From Amphiura filiformis (Eukaryota; Echinodermata; Ophiuroidea; Amphilepidida; Amphiuridae): DNA of 64,000 bases. Both the position numbers and the translations under genes were made by a program. The stretch covers positions 30,076,204-30,140,203 of the forward strand of contig NC_092640.1 of assembly GCF_039555335.1 (NCBI RefSeq), given 5' to 3'. Positions 23,209-33,784 of this stretch are shown one piece after another (the stretch's first letter is position 1; every line of letters begins with the position of its first letter). The notes under the pieces were generated by a model, which was given only the letters and a program-made list of their open reading frames with translations, made no database searches and had not been told where the DNA came from.

Positions 23209-26200
23209 GTAAGTACCGATCTATAAGCTTCTCTGCATGTACATGCTTTAATTCGTATATGTGGCAGTGAACTAAAGACTAACTATAACCTGTTAGTCCC
23301 ACCGCGCCGTTAATTGTTAGATAATTTGTGCGCCGACCGGGATTTTGTATATGATATCTACATTAATAGTAATAATTATGTTTAGTTACTTCATTTGTAG
23401 CGAGCATTCGTTCCTCATTGTGTTTGTTCTGTGTTGCCCCATTACCTACTTTTATATATTTGTGAAGGTATTATTTGCATTTAGATTTTAATATCGCTGT
23501 ACAATAGGAAGTACGAGGAAGTATTACAACAAATAACGTGTTGATACTGTGATAACAATGATGATTATATTATATATTGACAGACGTATTGTTTTGTAAA
23601 CCAGACTCAAGCAAGTCGACAGAATAATATATTCCCCCTTTGGGAAGGGAAGAGCACTTTGTAGTACTCGAAATCTCCTTCGTTATATTAATGGATTATT
23701 AGCACATTATTGGTTATGCAAATTGACTGACTCACATGTATCTTTCTTTAAAGGCACATAAACTGTAAAGCACTGTCTTTAGGAAGCCTACAACCTCTTG
23801 CTTCTGTCTTTAATACCAAAGTAGAAATTGCAATGCAATACAATGGTCACTTTAGACATACATGTATGAGGATTTCCAAGATATTAATATAGACTTACAT
23901 GATATATAAATCTTGACTAAATTGAATGTTACACCCAATGGGTGTTTCCCCTAAAAATTGTTATAACACAAAAATTTCTCATTGATTACTTGAAAGGGGT
24001 TCACATCTAAAATTGTAAACAAAGTTAGACGATCAAATTAAATTACTAGGGGGATACACAAATTTCCACTTTTTGCTATATTTTCCATAAAAAGGTCTAA
24101 AAGTGGGAGAAAACTTGACAAATATCCACCTCTGGTGATTGGCATTCAAAGAGTCCAAACAGGGTATCTTTGAGGGGTTTAATCCACTTTTAAAAAAATC
24201 TTTTCATTCAAAATATCAATTTTTTGGAAGTCCTGCACGCCCCTTACCCACAAAATATCACGCTTCACGGTCTATTTGATTGAGCAGCTGTATAGGCTAT
24301 ATATTATATAACTTTCTTTTAAGAAAGTAATAATCAATTCAATCCTAAACACTTTAAAGTGTTTAAGAATGAAGCTGAATGATTACTCCGCGAGAGTGAT
24401 TTGCGATTTGCGATTTGGTCGCCCAATTGGGCGATTTTCAACTTCCGTCCCGCGACAAAGAAAGTGCTCCCGCGATTTCGCGACATTTGGGCTACTTTGA
24501 AAATCTTACCCGCGAAATGTATTAAATGTTGGGCGATTTGTGACAAAGCCGACTTCAAAACTTATTTTTTGATCATGATTGCCAATTCTTTCAATGGTCA
24601 TTCAACAAAAGCACCAAACAAGTAATTCAATAAGCAACTAGTTACAAAACACTCTGTGGTCAGTGTGCTTCCCATATAACAATGGCACGCACAGGGAGAG
24701 GGCTTGTTAATCGCATCACATGTTGTTGCTAAAGACCACTTGAGCTGGAGGATTGTCCTTAGAATATTCCCATCTAAATACTCACAAGTGGTATAACACG
24801 ACTTAAGTTGCTTCTTAGTAAGTTTCTACTTCAACATAAGGTTTTTTCCCCGTTGGCGGTTTTTTTGAAATAAAAATGTGTAAACACCTAGTACCGATAC
24901 CGCACATTTTCTTTTGAAACGGCATGATGATCAAAAGTACCAGCCGTTTTGAATTTGATTAAAAATAGTACATGCACACGTTGTTATATCACTCAGCTGA
25001 AGGGAAATTTTTGTAGGCCTACCCCCCCATATTGCAATGAATGGCATGTCTATTGATAAATGTGTTCGTTTTCCTGGTATTTTTTAAAAATAATTTTTGT
25101 TCGTTTGTTTATAATTTGTTTCAGCATTTCCCCAAAATTAAAAAGATAGTGCAGAACCCCGTCAAAAGTCAACATTTTTTTTTCCTTGCAGTTTATTTTT
25201 TTCTTAAATTTTTGAAAATGTTTGTTAATTTTTCATTATTTCAATTTGCAGTTTAAACATTTTTTTTTTCAATTTTGTTAGTATTTTGTAATTTATTTCA
25301 ATAATTATTTCCACAAAAATTCACAAATAAATTTTCCTTACAGTAGGCCTAAGCCTATAACAAAAAATCAGTTTTTGTTATAATTTTTTATAATTTATTT
25401 CAGCATTAAAAAAATAGAAAGAAAGGGGTGTAGAACCCCCCAGCCGTCTTTTTATTTTTTTTTTTTTATTAACTTTTTTCATTTCTTGTTAGTTTTTTAT
25501 AATTTATTTCAGCTTTTCCCAAAACTTCCAAAATAAAGGGGGGTGTAGAACCCCCTCAAATCGACTTTAAATATTTCTTCAGCTTTTTTTTTAATTTTTA
25601 TTTTTTTCAATTTTTTCAGTTTTTGTTGTTTTTTTAGAATTTATTTCAGCTTTTTCAAAAATTTCAAAATAAAATGGGGGTGTAGAACCCCCCTAAATCG
25701 ACTTTAAAATTTTGGGCGATTTTTTTGCTATTTGGGCGACATTTCACGGCTAATACCCGCGACTTGGGCTGAAAAGTTTTGGCAACCAGCCCTGACTCTA
25801 CCATGGCAACGCTGACATACCCGTGCTTATAGTGCCCGCGGTGACTCTTGACTCGCCAATTATAGGCCCGGATTATTATAGGTGTGGGCAAAGATACTCA
25901 ATTGGTGTGGGTGTCGCTTCTAAATTTATTTTGTTTTCCTGGTGATTTATAAAATTAAATGGAAGGAATTTATATATGAGTTATATAAAACAAATGTTTA
26001 ATGTTTTTTATTCGTTCAATGGAAAGAATATTTTCATTCGTTGAAATATGAATTGTTCCACAACTCGGCAAAGCCTCGTTTAATGGAACAGTCCATATTT
26101 CATCTCATGAAAATATTCATACCATTGTACTCATAAACATTCAATATTTGTATACTATTTCATTTTTTGTTGGTTTGTTTTCAGGTGATCTGTTTAGCCG

Positions 26201-29200
26201 ATCACACAGAAGCCTTCACAACACTACCAAGAACATCCTCCACACCAGGTAAATAGTTATTTTGTACAGGCAGTAGTAAACGAACCAATAGAAATACAAA
26301 GCTCTATAAAATGCCCCACCGGCGCCGCGGCTGCTGAGAGTAGCTGCTAAGTTACAAAATAAGCTGAATTTATACTCCGCGCTCGGTGAGCGATTGGTAT
26401 TTACCAATAAGGTAGCTCGCTTTCCCGGAGTTCTATCTCATTGGCTAAAAAACCAATCGCTATAGCTCAGCGATGTAATACATTCAGCTACTATGAGTTG
26501 TCTTTCAAAATATCCAGGCAAAATCCTACTGTTGAACGTCGGACAATAAAGTGTGTATTCATAATAATAGTGTTTCAATGTTTGTATAGAATTAAAAACT
26601 CGGTGACAATTAAGAGCCCATTCCTCAAGCATTGAAATCATTTCTGGTATTTATTCCTAACTATAATGAAAAAAAGTAACATGTTTGGTGATGTATTTAA
26701 TATTGATATTCAATGTATGATTACATCTCAAATCCTTGGATATATCCCGTTATTTTTGGTATTTATAAAAACCTATTGTACGACTTGCAGATGAATATAT
26801 GTGTTGAAAGAATATGGTAAGCTCCTGTACTGTATGTGCCTTGAACTTCCAGTCTGTGTTTTGAAAACAAAAACTGACAAAAATCGAAATAATGTCTTCA
26901 ATAATAAAATCTTCAATATCCCAGCTACATTGTTAAGTACATATCATTAGATTTATAAAGTTTACTTCGAAGAAATATCAGAAATTAAAAACAAAATATA
27001 TCAAATTATATCGCGAATTTAAAAAAAAATCAAAATTATTTGATATTAGAAGGACACTCCTCGTATTCAGAATGCAATTTGATATGTCTGATGTGTTCTC
27101 AGGTCCCACGCAAACGTTGCTATCCGAGTCTTTTAGTAACATTTCTTTAAAATAATGTTCCTTTACAGAGGACACGACAACTGTTAACAAGACAACGGTC
27201 ATACCAACGTCATATTTCATGACAAAGACATCAGGAACTACGTCAACAAATAACGTCACGTCAACGTCAACAGAAACATCAACTTCAATCACGTCAACGT
27301 CAACAGACAACGTCACATCAACAACAGATTACACAACTGACGAAAATACCAGACCCTCTTGTAAAAATGGTAGGCCTAACCTTGGAAACAAATGAACAAC
27401 TATAATTGAATGGCAATGTTTCAAATAAATATTAGTGCAGAGTAGTTGTGTTTTTGCCAGCCTTTAGTGTTCTTAATCTTTAAAATACCACTAAACACTA
27501 AAATAAGATTTTTTTTAAAGATATTTATTTATATAATTATGTTGCTATAAAGCTAGTCACAAGCGTAAACGTGATACGGTCGTTAAAGGGATTATCAACG
27601 CAGCGATATGCCGAACCAGCAACTGCGAACCACATTAAGTCCAGAATACTCTAAAAAATTTAGGTTTTTGCATGTTTGGGACAATCTGCTCATGAAGCTG
27701 ACAAATGCCAAAGGTGAAAGCAATAACTATTTTGATTAAGACCAAACATGACATTTATAGCCTACTCGTTCGTTTTGAGTGAGGCTGTCGAATTCGGAAA
27801 CCGTGGTAGCACCCCAGCAGACGACACTGTCAGTGTGGATGTTATTTTTTCTTTAAGGTTACACGAAGAAACGTATAAAAAACGTATAAAAAACGTATAA
27901 AATTGTTCTCTAAAACCGCGTTTTCTCAGCAATCAAATATCGCAGTGAGTCAAATGTTGGTGCATGGATGTATCTGTACATTATTTTTGTGTGTTTATAA
28001 AAAATTTTAGAATCCGTTTGAAAATCCTTCGTTTAAATCATTTTTACGCACCATGTTCACAAGATCAAAAACACGTTCCATGCAGTTTTTTTCAAATGTT
28101 CGCTCCGTATAAAACTACGCCGAGTGATTGTTTTCTCCTTTTTTGTATTGTACTACAAATCGATCAAAGAAATAATGTTGCCATGGGGAAGAACCAAATA
28201 CAGTACCGATTAAATTTTAAAAGCCCGTTTTTGGGGAAAATTTTGGAGAATTTGCTTGAGAAAAAGCTGGTTTGTGAAATTATCGATATCTTGATTACGG
28301 GACGTTAATTTAGACATCTGAATACCTACATTATTTCTCAACATTCTGCCAATTGCTATTCCATTTGATTTTCACTCCAAATTGAAGCTAGTTTTGCAAA
28401 AAACGAGGTTTTTCTCCATCGGGTTCGTCCAAAATTTCAGCGCCGACATGCGTGTTTATTCTAAGAGCCATTATGCGATATATAATTGAATACATGAATA
28501 CAAAAGCCACCTAAGTCCATGGGAAGTGATTTTGAGAGAAAAACCTGTGTATCATTTTAATTCCTTCAGTTAGATTTACCTGGTCAATATGGTAAGTTTT
28601 ACGTGCAAATGAGTGGATTAACCTGTATTAGGTATGACGATTAGCATTTCAGGGACTTCGTGGGGTTCATTTTAAATTTTGGACTTAGGTGGTTTTTGGA
28701 ATCATATACAAAGACAACGATGTTAGAATGTGTTTACCACTGGTAAGATAATACAAAATAAAGCGCACAGGTATGTATAATGTTGATAAGCATTCTGCCA
28801 TGTAATCATGGTAATATAAACCACACACTTTCCTTTATTAAACCCATTTTTTTTTCAAAAGTCACTCTCTAGCAATGAATGTGTTACAAGTGGACTTTTA
28901 TACATACTGGATTTTAATCAATGTGTTACAAGACTCAAATCATGGAATTGGGTGATTCTTTCATACATGCTATTTTTCACATGCTCAATAGACACAGAGG
29001 ATGAATTTGAGTTGTTCTTTCATACATATGACAGGCCTATGTAAAGGAACACTTTCCCATGCTTAACTCAATTTGGTTTAAGTATGGACTTAGGTGGCTT
29101 TTGTATTCATATATTCAATTATATATCCCCTTCGAGGACAATCAATTTTGTAAGCTGATGTGTGGCCGAGCGGATAGAGCGTTGGACTTTGAACCTATTA

Positions 29201-31183
29201 TGATTAATTTTTGTGGGTTCGAGTCCCCGTGTGGCTGAAATTTCGTTTTTTCCCCCTTTTTCTTATTTTTACTTCTGTTCTTCCCTCTTTTCTTTCCCCT
29301 TTTCTTTTTCATTTCTTTTTCTTTCTTTCTTTTTTTTTCACTATTTCTTTATTCTTTCTTGCTCCTTTCTTTTAATATAGTTTTTGTATATTTGATTGAT
29401 TCGCTGACTACAGTGATTGATTGTTTTTCAACTTTATATAATTCAGAAATTTGTAGGCCTGCTAAGTCTTGTTTAATATTCTCAAATTCAATTTACAAAT
29501 AATTGCTTTGTGATGTTGTTGATGTTATTTATTTATTTCATCAAAGATATCAAGGCTCTATAAATTTAATATCAACACATTTTCTAGACGGTGGCGTATC
29601 TTCATGGGGCGGGCATAGGGGCCAGAGGAAGTGCCCCCAATCGATTTCAAATTTATAAAATCCTCATGAAAATTGCCGAAAACAGCTTGTGCCCCCCCCG
29701 CCGCACCACGAGCTCCGGGCACGAGCTGAGCCAAGTTTCATGTCTTGACCGTGGATCGATATTCTATTATAATTATTAAAGTATGCTTACCTCCCGGTAC
29801 GCTTGTTCATTTTCTGCATGGCTGTTTCTGTTATGAACTTACGCCCCTCTGAAATCAAGCGCATGAAAAACCTTTCGGCTAACCTTAAAGAGGGAATTAG
29901 TTTTTGTTGTTTTTCTTGATTTGTTATTATAACATTTTAGGCAATGTCAAACATTTCTTATAAAATTATTTTCTTGATTTTCAGGAACACCGAAGCCCTG
30001 TAAGAGTATCGGTAATCGATGCAGAAAATGCGGCTGGGTAGTTCTCACGTTTGTTGCAGTTTTGCTTATACTTTATGCGGCTTGCTATTATCGGCATAAA
30101 ATAAGAATTTGGATCCAAAGGTATATAAATAACTCTATTAAATGTAATGTTAACAGAATGAAGCGATATTAATAGTTTATAAAGATGGTGTGATTTATAT
30201 AGGCCTAATGTCGTCATGGTTATTCAAAGCCTTTTGTTATCTTTTAATCATAATTAGTACTGTAAAAAGGATTTCAAAATTCACGAAATTGTTAAAGGCC
30301 CATTCAGTGATTTGCTCATCCGGACGATCGTAAAAATCATCAAAATTCAGATTTTGGTACCTTTGTAATTGGCATAGATGTGCTAACATAGCCTGCTAGT
30401 GGTTCGGTCGAAAGCCGTGTATTTTAGACAAAATAAAGCATTTGCATGATTCTGGACTTTTGATACTGACAGTACAAAAGTCCGACTCGAGATCGAAAGA
30501 AGCTCACTCTCCACGTACCAACACGCGTTGCGTATTGTTTCTACTACTTATTACATCAGTAGCTACTATTTTAAACAAAATACACAATTTTAACTGTTTT
30601 TCATATTTGAATTGACCGTTAGTTTGCCTCGGTGACCTTTAATTGCTTATTTTGTTTTCTACTACAAAATTGTAGCTTAAAAGCGTCTGTTTTAAATCAA
30701 TTTAGACTCTACTTCCACCGTGTTAGAAACACTGGACTAGGAAGTTTTTCCAGTCGATTGGTGGCGCACTGTACGAAAATCTCGATTTTCTCAGAGTTGA
30801 AGTAGAAAACCTTTCTAAAACTTCTGTTTTTTGACTAATTTGTCGATGTATTCAGGGGAAAAGTGGTTTAATGAAATTCTGTAGACTTATTCTTTATTTC
30901 TAAGCAACTCTGACAAATTTCCATTTTTTTAATGTTCCTGTGAAATCACTGAAAGGGCCTTTAATGTGGTTGCAATGACAATCAAACAAGGTCTCTGATT
31001 GGCTAAATGAAGATTTAGATATGATCTTTTGAAGTTGTAGCCAATCAGAGGCCTTGTTTGATTGACACTGCAATCACATTAATAATTATGTTCATATTTT
31101 ACAGGTGCATTCGGGTTATGATTCGGCGTGGCGACATGTCTTCGGTATTATTGCAGGAACAATATGACGATGTAGCTATATGA
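23164..31183 (+). CDS. Copy A: mucin-like type I membrane protein (5 exons, 174 aa)
   Basis: Gene-level entry; coding exons are 23164-23208, 26185-26248, 27169-27369, 29985-30120 and 31105-31183. All borders are GT..AG, phases are 0,1,1,2, and the joined 525 bases end at TGA. Residues 1-26 form a signal peptide (tryptophan/hydrophobic start, ...VICLADHTEAF). Residues about 27-99 form a Thr/Ser-rich stalk with sequons NKT, NVT twice and NGT, expected to be heavily O-glycosylated. Cysteines 101, 109, 116 and 119 sit next to the membrane helix WVVLTFVAVLLILYAACYY (121-139). The tail starts RHKIRIWIQR and ends EQYDDVAI. I do not recognise a named family; a cell-surface receptor, adhesion or sialomucin-like role is inferred. 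Copy B conserves the architecture, and exon 2 differs over 45 aligned bases only at two silent sites, so the coding sequence is constrained. Confidence 0.8.
24380..25795. mobile_element. Putative large element with GGGCGATT words
   Basis: Sequence near 24400-24545 (TTGGGCGATTT, CCCGCGAC, ACCCGCGAAATGT) resembles 25705-25795, which ends TTTTGGCAACCAGCCCTG, the reverse of a CAGGGCTGG hAT-like terminus. The left end is not clear. Assignment as one element is tentative. Confidence 0.35.
25110..25720 (+). repeat. Minisatellite, four diverged units
   Basis: TTTATTTCAGC.TTT followed by GGGGTGTAGAACCCCC and AATCGACTTTAAA recurs near 25113-25175, 25388-25450, 25497-25572 and 25635-25710. Spacing is irregular (about 110-275 bases). 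Each unit includes a small hairpin (GGGGTGTAGAACCCC). Confidence 0.7.
25995..26150. repeat. Hairpin upstream of copy A exon 2
   Basis: GAATATTTTCATTCGTTGAA and ATATG pair with CATATTTCATCTCATGAAAA and TATTC, with GTTCCA..TGGAAC at the centre. Short foldback sequence in intron 1, 30 bases before the exon 2 acceptor region. Confidence 0.6.
26185..26248 (+). CDS. Copy A exon 2 (signal peptide end)
   Basis: A TTGTTTTCAG acceptor precedes 21 codons plus one base: VICLADHTEAFTTLP then RTSSTP. Donor G|GTAAAT, phase 1. The first 15 codons are identical in protein to copy B exon 2. Confidence 0.8.
26900..27115. mobile_element. Half copy of foldback family 2
   Basis: One arm only of the TTAA-flanked family (TCATTAGATTTATAAAGTTT, CGTATTCAGAATGCAATTTG, ATATGTCTGATGTG). 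It ends about 50 bases before the exon 3 acceptor of copy A. Confidence 0.7.
27169..27369 (+). CDS. Copy A exon 3 (Thr/Ser-rich stalk)
   Basis: Acceptor TTCCTTTACAG, then 66 full codons in phase 1, donor G|GTAGGC. The peptide is dominated by Thr and Ser (words such as TSTSTETSTSITSTSTDNVT), contains three N-glycosylation sequons and ends RPSCKN plus a split Gly. Copy B's exon aligns but carries four copies of a 15-base ITSTS unit. Confidence 0.85.
27370..29984 (+). other. Copy A intron 3
   Basis: 2.6 kb. Near 27590-27720 it aligns to copy B intron 3 (ATTATCAACG, CCGAAC, TTTAGGTTTT) and lacks the 818-bp insertion present there, giving an empty site near 27605. It carries a SINE at 29152. A 114-codon frame at 27964 has no support. 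29587-29720 resembles an hAT-like interior (GGTGGCGTAT start). Confidence 0.55.
29152..29370 (+). mobile_element. tRNA-derived SINE with pyrimidine tail
   Basis: The head GTGTGGCCGAGCGGATAGAG followed by a variable-arm-like insert and a B box GGTTCGAGTCCCC resembles a class II (Leu/Ser-like) tRNA, with pairing GATGTGTG / CGTGTGGCT-type ends. A T/C-rich tail follows to about 29370. Mismatched acceptor and tail argue for a SINE, not a working tRNA gene. Confidence 0.6.
29985..30120 (+). CDS. Copy A exon 4 (Cys cluster and TM helix)
   Basis: A TTTTCAG acceptor opens 44 full codons flanked by split Gly and Arg codons; donor AG|GTATAT, phase 2. It encodes TPKPCKSIGNRCRKCG, the membrane helix, and the basic stop-transfer YYRHKIRIWIQ. 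The tail word YYRHKIRIWI is identical in copy B. Confidence 0.85.
30296..30960. mobile_element. TTAA-flanked TIR element in copy A intron 4
   Basis: TTAA at 30292-30295 and 30961-30964. Ends AGGCCCATTCAGTGATTT and AAATCACTGAAAGGGCCT are inverted repeats with one mismatch. 665 bases, no transposase; a non-autonomous piggyBac- or Kolobok-type element. Copy B intron 4 lacks it. Confidence 0.85.
30965..31078. mobile_element. Second TTAA-flanked hairpin, sharing a TTAA
   Basis: ATGTGGTTGCAATGACAATC then AAACAAGG pairs with CCTTGTTTGATTGACACTGC then AATCACAT. The left TTAA (30961-30964) is also the right border of the neighbouring element; the right TTAA is 31079-31082. Only 22 bases separate it from the exon 5 acceptor. 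Confidence 0.75.
31105..31183 (+). CDS. Copy A exon 5 (short cytoplasmic tail)
   Basis: Acceptor TTTTACAG, split Arg then CIRVMIRRGDMSSVLLQEQ and YDDVAI, stop TGA at 31181-31183. Relative to copy B, 42 codons are missing between two in-frame GAACAA words. The last residues VAI fit a class II PDZ ligand and YDDV fits a Yxx-hydrophobic phosphotyrosine motif; both are predictions. Confidence 0.8.
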
Positions 31184-31442
31184 AATAACTCTTGACAATA
31201 TGTCAGGTGACTAGACAGAAATACAGATGAATTCAAGGAGCCACAAGATGGGCCTGATGCATGGTGGAGGGGCAGAAGCCGTTTTTCGGCAATGGAATTT
31301 TCTCAATTTTCAAATCGATTGGGCGGTGGGGGGGGGGGGACGTGCCCCTACGACTCTTCGCCACTGACTGGGTCCCATCCGCACTAAACTGGTGTTATGA
31401 CTGCCCAATTGGGTGGATTAAAGCCGCTTTAAAAAAAATCAA

Positions 31443-31532
31443 TTGCTATGGTAGTTAATCCTCTTATTACGTCACTTCTACGTCGAGTTCGCCGTAGAAG
31501 TGATCATGTAACAGGATAAACTACCATAGCAA
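31443..31532. mobile_element. Short hairpin, family 3 (small copy)
   Basis: TTGCTATGGTAGTTAATCC then ACGTCACTTCTACG pairs with CGTAGAAGTGATCATG and ATAAACTACCATAGCAA. The same words form the larger element at 57110-57406. Confidence 0.7.
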
Positions 31533-31739
31533 CAGGTGAAAACAATTTCTGAATATCAAAATCTTCAATCCAATCTGGCTTAAGACGCAACCATTCATCG
31601 GTCACAACCTTAGGTAATGTTTCTGACTACATCCTCAGATATGATATATGGATGCCGGTCGTCTTGTAGGAGGCATTTTTATTGATCACAAGAAGAGCGT
31701 CACATAAATCAAATTTGTTGTAATGACTCAACATTATAT

Positions 31740-32071
31740 TGGTTCCCTGTAAAGAATCAGAGAATGGCTTTCAGCTGAAAATTTAAACAAAATTTTTAAA
31801 GCCTTTGTGCTTCCCAGACTCAGTTATCAGGGTTATTGTGACATAGTATGGGGTAACTGCAATTATACACCCCAGAACAGGATAGAACGTCTTTAGAATC
31901 AGAGCTATCCTCAGGGTTCCTGTTTGCACACCTTTTTCATTTATTGGGGACAGACTTGGTTGGAAGCTCCTAAGTGATCGTATACATGACAACTTATGTA
32001 TCAATGTCTTTAAATGCCTAGCTGGGATTGTTTCTGAGGCCTAAATGATGTCTTTACTCTTGTAGGAAACA
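31740..32071 (+). pseudogene. LINE reverse transcriptase C-terminal remnant, part 1
   Basis: Plus-strand translation, with stops, gives words typical of the 3' end of CR1/Jockey-group LINE reverse transcriptases: KAFVLPRLSYQGYCDIVWG, NRIERL. Frameshifts and stops show it is dead. It resumes after an hAT-like insertion at 32509. Confidence 0.6.
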
Positions 32072-32079
32072 ATCATGGC

Positions 32080-32500
32080 CAGGGGCGTAGCCAGCTTTCT
32101 TGGTCAGGGGGGGCAAAATAAAATTTTTGGGGCACAGACGAAAAAAATTGCAGTTGCATCATACAATACATAGAGACTGTATGTCTTCGAGCTTCCCGAA
32201 AAGGGCCTTATTGGGATAATGTGCGCACGTAGCGCGAAAAAATGGTATTTTACACTATTTTCGCCCATTATCCGGCTAAAAAGGGCTTTATTGTTACAAT
32301 TTGCGCGCGTAGCGCGGAAAAATTTTGTATTTTACACTATTTTGGCCCTGAATTTTGCTAGAAAAGGGCTCCTTGCCCTTTTCTTTTCCTTTGCCCTCCT
32401 GATTTTCTCTCTCATTTTTTGTCAGAGGGGCACTTTTTCTTTCATTTTTTGTCAGGGGGGGCACTCTGCCCCACCTGCCCCCCCGCTGGCTACGCTACTG
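32080..32500. mobile_element. hAT-like non-autonomous element with perfect 8-bp TSD
   Basis: Terminal repeats CAGGGGCGTAGCCAGC and GCTGGCTACGCTACTG (two mismatches) are flanked by ATCATGGC on both sides (32072-32079 and 32501-32508), the hAT target length. 421 bases; the 112-codon frame inside is repeat-derived. It split a LINE remnant. Confidence 0.9.
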
Positions 32501-32508
32501 ATCATGGC

Positions 32509-32700
32509 CATAATACAAGAGGTAGCTCACAGGGTAATATATAGCTCTCAATTTTAAACCCAGAACTGAAGCTGGAAGACGTCCTTTCCTGTTCGGGGGG
32601 AAACAAAGCATGGAATAGTCTGCAATCTGGTCTGAAATATCCAATACCAACCAGCACTTCCATTTTCAAAAACAGGTTTTTAGTGTGTAATAATATATAG
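32509..32700 (+). pseudogene. LINE C-terminal remnant, part 2
   Basis: Continues the interrupted LINE: with frame changes the translation includes KLEDVLSCSGGNKAWNSLQS then GLKYPIPTSTSIFKNRF, the conserved 'WNSLP..FK' end of CR1/Jockey-group reverse transcriptases. Ordered adjacency with 31740-32071 confirms one former element. Confidence 0.6.
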
Positions 32701-33590
32701 CAATATTTAATAGTGTAAAATGACCACTTGTGTATAATAAGTAGCAAATCTTTTTTTTTAAACTGTTTTCATTCATTGTGTAAAAATTGTGTAAACATGG
32801 CCGTAAGCTTGTATTTGGCCATGTTGAAATCAAATTTTAGTTTTCAAATGTGTATATTTAATAATTGAAATGCTGGTGAAATTCAATTTTAGTGTGTTTT
32901 GAATCTTAACTGTTTTATGATTTGTGAAATGTGTGTATTTATTTGAAAAACTAAATGGTGAAATTTCTTGTTATATAAATTCTATTGTGTCTTAAATTTT
33001 TACTGTTTAATTATGATTTTTCCAGAAACATACCCTTATGTTGTATTTTGGCTCGTATCATCACAAATCTAAAATCGTTTTGAAAAATGTTGTCGCATAT
33101 TTTGCTTTGTTTTGTTTTTGCTTGCAAATTTTGAATTCTTAATTTTATATTTTGTAAGCTGATAAAAGTACTATGTATTTAAATTTGATGGGCTCTGTTG
33201 TTTATTTATTTTGAAATTGTTATGGGTTAGTTTGCCCATTTTAAGTTTATGATTGTGTATGTTTATATTATTTATGTATTTAGATTTTATTTTGATGTAT
33301 TTTGATGTATATTTTAATGTGACCCCTGGGCCTCATGGAAGAACAGAGGATACCTTAAAACATCCACTGAATGAGTATCCGAGGCAAAAGAAGAAATATA
33401 ACAAACAATTGGTGAATAGAAATAAAAGGAAGGTCTGAAAAAATATTGCGTGACTTGCATGCTTAACCCTAACAGGACCAAGTAGGCTACTACAAAATAC
33501 TACTGGATATATGGATATGCGCTGTTCGTGCGTGCATCCCACGTGGTGTGATGACGCAATCGCCCTAAGTGATATATAGGCACGGTTTCG
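32701..33590. other. AT-rich non-genic stretch
   Basis: Possibly the AT-rich 3' tail of the preceding LINE. No exon or element end recognised. Confidence 0.35.
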
Positions 33591-33593
33591 CTG

Positions 33594-33695
33594 GCCAGCG
33601 AAGCCCAAGATCCGTGGCAAGGTGTCGCCGACCCAGTGCTTGGCATGCGAGGGGTCTCGGGTTCGAATCCCACCCAGAACAAACAACTTCTTTCT
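33594..33695 (+). mobile_element. tRNA-Ala-like SINE head
   Basis: GCTTGGCATGCGAGGGGTCTC resembles a tRNA-Ala anticodon arm (loop TTGGCAT) followed by B box GGGTTCGAATCCCAC. Read on the minus strand it gives the familiar repeat peptide GGIRTRDP. A poor D-arm and no acceptor pairing argue against a functional tRNA. Confidence 0.55.
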
Positions 33696-33784
33696 TTGTT
33701 TTCTCTCTTTATTCCTTCTTTCCCTTCCCGTCGCCAATGGTCGCCAAAAAGCCCTTAGGCGGAGGGTTAGGGTGAGTGGTGTTC

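Larger units (their letters stand above)
23209..26184 (+). other. Copy A intron 1
   Basis: About 3 kb. It shares blocks with copy B intron 1, for example the GTGCGCCGACCGGGATTT and GCGAGCATTCGTTCC words near 23325 and 23401. It also holds a repeat-rich element at about 24380-25795 and a hairpin at 25995-26150. No further exon seen; in-frame splicing from exon 1 to 26185 needs none. Confidence 0.6.

Noticed and set aside
26978..27316. Minus-strand VDVDV-rich ORF
   Set aside because: Shadow of copy A exon 3; the plus-strand frame has matching splice sites and a paralog. The same applies to 46679-46894 in copy B.
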